Source of the DNA: CS1-C013 sp964347265
GTDB taxonomy: Archaea; Aenigmatarchaeota; Aenigmatarchaeia; Aenigmatarchaeales; Aenigmatarchaeaceae
Direction of reading: 5' to 3'
DNA: 8,927 bases
NCBI GenBank assembly: GCA_964347265.1
Contig: CAYFXV010000024.1
Coordinates: 1 to 8,927 of the forward strand
In this document: positions 6,190 through 8,927 of the stretch, piece by piece
Position numbering within the stretch: position 1 is the stretch's first letter
Layout of the letters: the number at the start of each line of letters is the position of its first letter
The notes under the pieces: model-generated
Told to the model about the DNA's origin: nothing
Databases searched by the model: none
The model's input: only the letters and a program-made list of their open reading frames with translations
Made by a program: the position numbers and the translations under genes

Positions 6190-8250
6190 TTAATTCGGAA
6201 TTTTAAATAACAATCTTTCTTTAAATTCTTCTTGTTTTCCTCTATTCCAGTGTTGAACAGGTCTTATATAACCAACAACTCTTGAAAAAACTTCTGCTCT
6301 TGCATTGCATGTAGGACAATTAAAGTGTTTACCTCTTATATAACCATGTGTTTCACAAACCGAAAAAGTAGGCGTTATTGTGAAGTAAGGCAAGGCAAAA
6401 TTATTTGCAATTTTTTTAACAAGTAGTTTTATTGTTTCTCCATTATTTGGAGATTCTCCTAAGAAACTATGAAATACAGTTCCTCCTGTATATTTTCTTT
6501 GTAGTTCTTCTTGATGTTTCAATGCCCAAAAAATATCATCAGTATAATTCACTGGAAGATGTGTAGAATTTGTATAAAATGGAATTTTGTCCCCCGATGT
6601 TATAATTTTTGGATACTTTAGTCTATCTATTTTTGCTAGTCTATAAGAAGTTCCTTCTGCTGGTGTAGCTTCTAAATTAAAGATGTGTCCGGTTTCTTCT
6701 TGATATTCTTTCAATTTATTTCTCATAAATTCTAGAACTTTAATTGAAAAATTTCTTCCTTCCTCACTTGCAATTCCTTGACCTAAAAAGTTTATACATG
6801 CTTCATTCATGCCAACCAAACCTATTGTTGAGAAATGGTAATCAAAATTATGAAGGTATCTTTTTGAAAAAGGTAACATTCCAATATTCATCATTCTTGT
6901 AATCAATTTTCTCTTTAGCTCAAGGGAAACTTTTGCAAGATACATTAATCTTTCTAATTTTTCAAGAAATTCAGTTTCATTTTTTGAGAAATAACCTATT
7001 CTAGGCATATTTATTGTAACAACACCTATGCTACCAGTAGATTCTCCAAAACCAAAAAGACCCCCGGTTTTATGATTCAATTCTTTTAAGTTTAATTGCA
7101 ATCTACAACACATTGCTCTAACATCAGAAGGGTTTAGATCACTTTTTACAAAGTTCTGAAAATATGGCAAACCATATTTTGATGTCATTTCAAATAGTAA
7201 ATTAAGATTTTCATTGTTCCAGTCTAAATTTTTAGTAATATTATAAGTAGGTATAGGCCAAGTAAATACTCTGCCTTTCATATCACCTCCGGTCATAACT
7301 TCAATAAAAGCTTTATTAATCAAGTTCATTTCTTCTTGATAATCAGCATAGGTGGTGTCAAGAAGCTTTCCACCAACTATTACAGGATCATTTTTTATGT
7401 CTTCAGGAACTGTCCAATCTAAAGTTATATTAGAAAACGGTGTCTGGCCTCCCCAACGGGATGTAATGTTCATACCAAACAAATATTCTTGCATGTTTTG
7501 TTTAATTTGCTTATAGTTTAGTTTATCAGCTCTTACAAATGGAGCTAAATAAGTATCAAATGAACTAAAAGCCTGAGCCCCAGCCCATTCATTCTGTAAA
7601 GTTCCAATAAAGTTAACCATTTGTCCTATTAGGGCTCTTAAATGTTTTGCTGGTTTAGATTCAACTTTTCCTGGTACACCATTAAAACCATCAAGAATCA
7701 GTTGTTTTAGACTCCAGCCAGCACAATAACCACATAAACTCATGCTCAAGTTATGTAGATGGAAATCACCTTCTGTATGAGCTCTTGCAATTTCTCTAGG
7801 ATAAGTTTGGTTTAAAGCATAATATGCCATAATAGTTCCAACACCATGCCATAAAAGGCCAGAATATGAAAAATCAACATTAGCGTTTTCTCTTATTCTC
7901 CATTCATTTCGTGATATATAATTTTCAATAACGTCTCCAACATTTAGAAGTAAGGATTTTACATCTCTAAGCCTCTTATGTTCCTCCCTATACAATATGT
8001 AAGCTTTAGCAGTTTTGTAATGTCCATTTTCTACTAATACTTTTTCTACAACATCTTGTATGTTTTCAACTGTTGCTATTTTTCCATCATATTTTTTATT
8101 AATAATTTCAACTACTTGATCTGATAGCTGCTTTGCCTTTTCTCTATCAGTGCCACCAACGGCTTGAGCAGCTTTCCAAATAGCAATTGTTATTTTCTCT
8201 TGTTCAAAAGGAACAATTCTTCCATCCCTTTTTCGAATTCTTTCAACCAT
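6190..8250 (-). CDS. nrdD: Anaerobic (class III) ribonucleoside-triphosphate reductase
   Basis: This 686-aa, full-length protein reduces ribonucleotides to deoxyribonucleotides by radical chemistry and is oxygen-sensitive. An N-terminal ATP-cone (about 1-92; IRKRDGRIVPFEQEKI) is the allosteric activity site for ATP/dATP. The catalytic barrel has HLHNLSMSLCGYCAGWSL (164-181), with C176 aligned by eye to the second active-site cysteine of T4/E. coli NrdD, and AMCCRLQL (379-386) as the finger loop bearing the thiyl-radical cysteine. The glycyl-radical loop is SRVVGYIRPV with G660. A zinc site near the C-terminus is C632-x2-H635...C645-x2-C648; Cys/His in the second position is common in this subgroup. 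The start is supported by GGGTGAT ending 4 nt before ATG 8250, overlapping the nrdR stop. No intein or split is seen. Confidence 0.95.
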   Translation of the reverse strand: MVERIRKRDGRIVPFEQEKITIAIWKAAQAVGGTDREKAKQLSDQVVEIINKKYDGKIATVENIQDVVEKVLVENGHYKTAKAYILYREEHKRLRDVKSLLLNVGDVIENYISRNEWRIRENANVDFSYSGLLWHGVGTIMAYYALNQTYPREIARAHTEGDFHLHNLSMSLCGYCAGWSLKQLILDGFNGVPGKVESKPAKHLRALIGQMVNFIGTLQNEWAGAQAFSSFDTYLAPFVRADKLNYKQIKQNMQEYLFGMNITSRWGGQTPFSNITLDWTVPEDIKNDPVIVGGKLLDTTYADYQEEMNLINKAFIEVMTGGDMKGRVFTWPIPTYNITKNLDWNNENLNLLFEMTSKYGLPYFQNFVKSDLNPSDVRAMCCRLQLNLKELNHKTGGLFGFGESTGSIGVVTINMPRIGYFSKNETEFLEKLERLMYLAKVSLELKRKLITRMMNIGMLPFSKRYLHNFDYHFSTIGLVGMNEACINFLGQGIASEEGRNFSIKVLEFMRNKLKEYQEETGHIFNLEATPAEGTSYRLAKIDRLKYPKIITSGDKIPFYTNSTHLPVNYTDDIFWALKHQEELQRKYTGGTVFHSFLGESPNNGETIKLLVKKIANNFALPYFTITPTFSVCETHGYIRGKHFNCPTCNARAEVFSRVVGYIRPVQHWNRGKQEEFKERLLFKIPN

Positions 8251-8253
8251 TTT

Positions 8254-8260
8254 ATCACCC
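8254..8260 (-). promoter_or_regulatory. Shine-Dalgarno sequence of nrdD, overlapping the nrdR stop
   Basis: The minus strand reads GGGTGAT; its TGA is the nrdR stop codon. The GGGTGA ends 4 nt before the nrdD ATG. It is a near-perfect match to the archaeal anti-Shine-Dalgarno and predicts tight nrdR-nrdD coupling. Confidence 0.65.
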
Positions 8261-8689
8261 TAATGATTTTTTAAACGAATGTACATCATTGAAGTGTTTA
8301 TAGTAAGAAGCAAATCTTACAAAAGCCACTTTGTCTGTCTTTTTTAACTTTTTCATTACAAGATCTCCAATTATCCTGCTTTTTATTTCTGTTTTATGTA
8401 ATTTTCTAAGCTCAGCTTCAACCTCAGTTACAAGTCTTTCGATTTTTCTAAGACTAACAGGTCTCTTTTCACAAGCTTTCATTATTCCTGTTTTGAGTTT
8501 TTCTCTATCAAATCTCTCTCTTTTTCCTCCTTTTTTAATAATTATTAGATCTAGAATAGCTCTTTCGTATGTAGTGAAACGATTTTTACACTTTAAACAT
8601 TTCCTTCTTCTTCGTATTATCTTATTCTCTTTAGTATTTCTTTTGTCTATTACACGAGTTCTGGATGTTTTACAATGAGGACAAAGCAT
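8255..8689 (-). CDS. nrdR: Transcriptional repressor NrdR
   Basis: This 144-aa protein starts from the ATG at 8689. An N-terminal zinc ribbon has C3-x2-C6 and C31-x2-C34 (MLCPHC, then RRRRKCLKCKNRFTTYERA), and an ATP-cone follows (about 46-135; IIKKGGKRERFDREKLKTGI). This is the complete NrdR architecture at normal length. In bacteria NrdR senses ATP/dATP through the cone and represses RNR genes by binding tandem 16-bp NrdR boxes. Here it is the first gene of an nrdR-nrdD-nrdG operon, with box-like sequences directly upstream, so autoregulation is likely (inference). The usual VIDSR motif reads VIDKR. An in-frame GTG 42 bp upstream would add 14 residues, but the family starts at M-x-CPxC, so 8689 is chosen. 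Such a regulator is best known from bacteria; its presence in an archaeal context suggests inheritance with the operon or transfer. Confidence 0.93.
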   Translation of the reverse strand: MLCPHCKTSRTRVIDKRNTKENKIIRRRRKCLKCKNRFTTYERAILDLIIIKKGGKRERFDREKLKTGIMKACEKRPVSLRKIERLVTEVEAELRKLHKTEIKSRIIGDLVMKKLKKTDKVAFVRFASYYKHFNDVHSFKKSLG

Positions 8690-8734
8690 GGAAAACCACA
8701 ATATATTGTATATTCCTAGATGGAAAACCACAAT
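8688..8734. repeat. Pair of 15-bp direct repeats, 32 bp apart, at the nrdR start
   Basis: ATGGAAAACCACAAT occurs exactly at 8688-8702 and 8720-8734. The first copy overlaps the nrdR start codon; each copy contains the left half of an NrdR-box-like site plus an extra ATGGAAAA not in the known box. Confidence 0.75.
8696..8711. promoter_or_regulatory. NrdR-box-like palindrome upstream of nrdR (proximal box)
   Basis: CCACAATATATTGTAT contains the perfect 12-bp palindrome ACAATATATTGT (8698-8709) and agrees with 14 of 16 positions of the bacterial NrdR-box consensus as I recall it (ACACWATATATWGTGT). It lies 6 bp upstream of the nrdR start codon, where a bound repressor would block transcription initiation. 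Confidence 0.62.
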
Positions 8735-8743
8735 TTTTTAAGA
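8728..8743. promoter_or_regulatory. Degenerate second NrdR-box-like site (distal box)
   Basis: CCACAATTTTTTAAGA keeps the left half of the proximal box and about 10 of 16 consensus positions. Its start is exactly 32 bp from that of the proximal box, about three helical turns, the spacing reported for paired NrdR boxes in bacteria. The right half overlaps a run of T that on the minus strand reads TTAAAAAATT and could itself be a TATA-like element. Confidence 0.42.
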
Positions 8744-8798
8744 GGTTATGTTAATTAGAAACTTTGATTTATAAAACTTTAGATGTTGTAAAATATAT

Positions 8799-8807
8799 GT
8801 TTAAATC
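8799..8807 (+). promoter_or_regulatory. TATA-like box for the ThpR-like gene
   Basis: GTTTAAATC is centred 26 nt before the ATG at 8829, in the divergent gap from nrdR (8690-8828). There is no Shine-Dalgarno before the gene, so a leaderless transcript is likely. Another TATA-like stretch, TTTATAAAA at 8768-8776, is nearly symmetrical and could serve the minus-strand nrdR operon, with a start near 8747 and both repeats in the leader. Confidence 0.42.
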
Positions 8808-8828
8808 TTAAGACTATAAAATAATTTT

Positions 8829-8927
8829 ATGCGTGCATTTTTAGGAATTCCAGTATCAAATGAACTAAAATCTAAGATTTTAGCTATTCAAAAGAGATTT
8901 TCTAATTTTGATATAAAGTTTGTTGAG
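8829..8927 (+). CDS. thpR: RNA 2',3'-cyclic phosphodiesterase (ThpR/LigT family), N-terminal part
   Basis: Thirty-three codons are visible before the window ends; the peptide starts MRAFLGIPVSNELKSKILAI and continues QKRFSNFDIKFVE. The beginning (M-R-x-F-x-G-I/L-P-V, then a basic helix, then a strand with V-E) is characteristic of ThpR, formerly called 2'-5' RNA ligase. Family members hydrolyse 2',3'-cyclic phosphate ends of RNA and can join 2'-5' ends in vitro; the two catalytic HxT motifs would be downstream and cannot be checked here. It is divergent from nrdR across 139 bp. The call rests on a short N-terminal match, so moderately sure. Confidence 0.72.
   Translation, partial: MRAFLGIPVSNELKSKILAIQKRFSNFDIKFVE

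Noticed and set aside
8331..8678. 115-aa hydrophobic frame on the plus strand
   Set aside because: It lies wholly antisense to nrdR, whose zinc ribbon and ATP-cone are clear; the hydrophobic look comes from reading lysine/arginine-rich codons backwards.
8690..8731. N-terminal extension of NrdR from a GTG at 8731
   Set aside because: It is encoded by the operator repeat; NrdR proteins start at M-x-C-P-x-C, which is the ATG at 8689.

Overview
The window looks like a gene-dense, AT-rich archaeal chromosome segment, most likely from a small-genome DPANN-type lineage (Woesearchaeota/Pacearchaeota-like); the phylum is inferred from overall character and was not tested. The archaeal call rests on an archaeal-type DnaG with a central Toprim domain, a small UPF0292-like Toprim protein beside it, TATA-like boxes about 21-30 nt before several first-gene start codons (leaderless transcripts), and Shine-Dalgarno sequences of the GGTG/GGTGAT kind before genes inside operons. 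Genes are tightly packed and no stretch over 300 bases lacks a gene. No tRNA, rRNA, CRISPR array, transposase or phage gene was seen.

Layout. At 1-152 (minus) is the N-terminal part of a Cro/CI-type helix-turn-helix regulator, cut by the window edge. It diverges from a two-CBS-domain protein with a C-terminal zinc ribbon (253-801, plus). The 100-bp gap between them holds promoters in both directions and a perfect 7-bp inverted repeat that brackets the TATA box of the regulator gene. Next on the plus strand come a 117-aa Toprim protein (827-1180), archaeal dnaG (1173-2348, overlapping it by 8 nt) and a very basic 48-aa protein (2367-2513). These three look like one transcription unit. tldD (2549-3955) and tldE/pmbA (3958-5265) follow as a coupled pair with their own promoter, then a 62-aa membrane or lipoprotein-like protein (5303-5491).

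From 5488 to 8689 the minus strand carries a compact anaerobic deoxyribonucleotide operon in the order nrdR-nrdD-nrdG: the ATP-cone repressor, the class III glycyl-radical ribonucleotide reductase and its radical-SAM activase. Upstream of nrdR are two copies of a 15-bp sequence exactly 32 bp apart. The copy nearer the gene runs into a 12-bp palindrome that matches 14 of 16 positions of the bacterial NrdR-box consensus as I recall it. A divergent gene at 8829, cut by the right edge, starts like ThpR/LigT-family RNA 2',3'-cyclic phosphodiesterases.

How the genes fit together. The nrd operon makes dNTPs without oxygen and appears autoregulated by NrdR. DnaG and the small Toprim protein belong to nucleic-acid metabolism (archaeal DnaG is known as a primase and an exosome subunit). 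TldD/TldE is a metalloprotease pair acting on small or unfolded peptides. Most of the window is ordinary housekeeping. The points most worth checking are the NrdR-box-like pair in an archaeon, the inverted-repeat operator at the left divergent promoter, and the two small uncharacterised proteins flanking tldDE.
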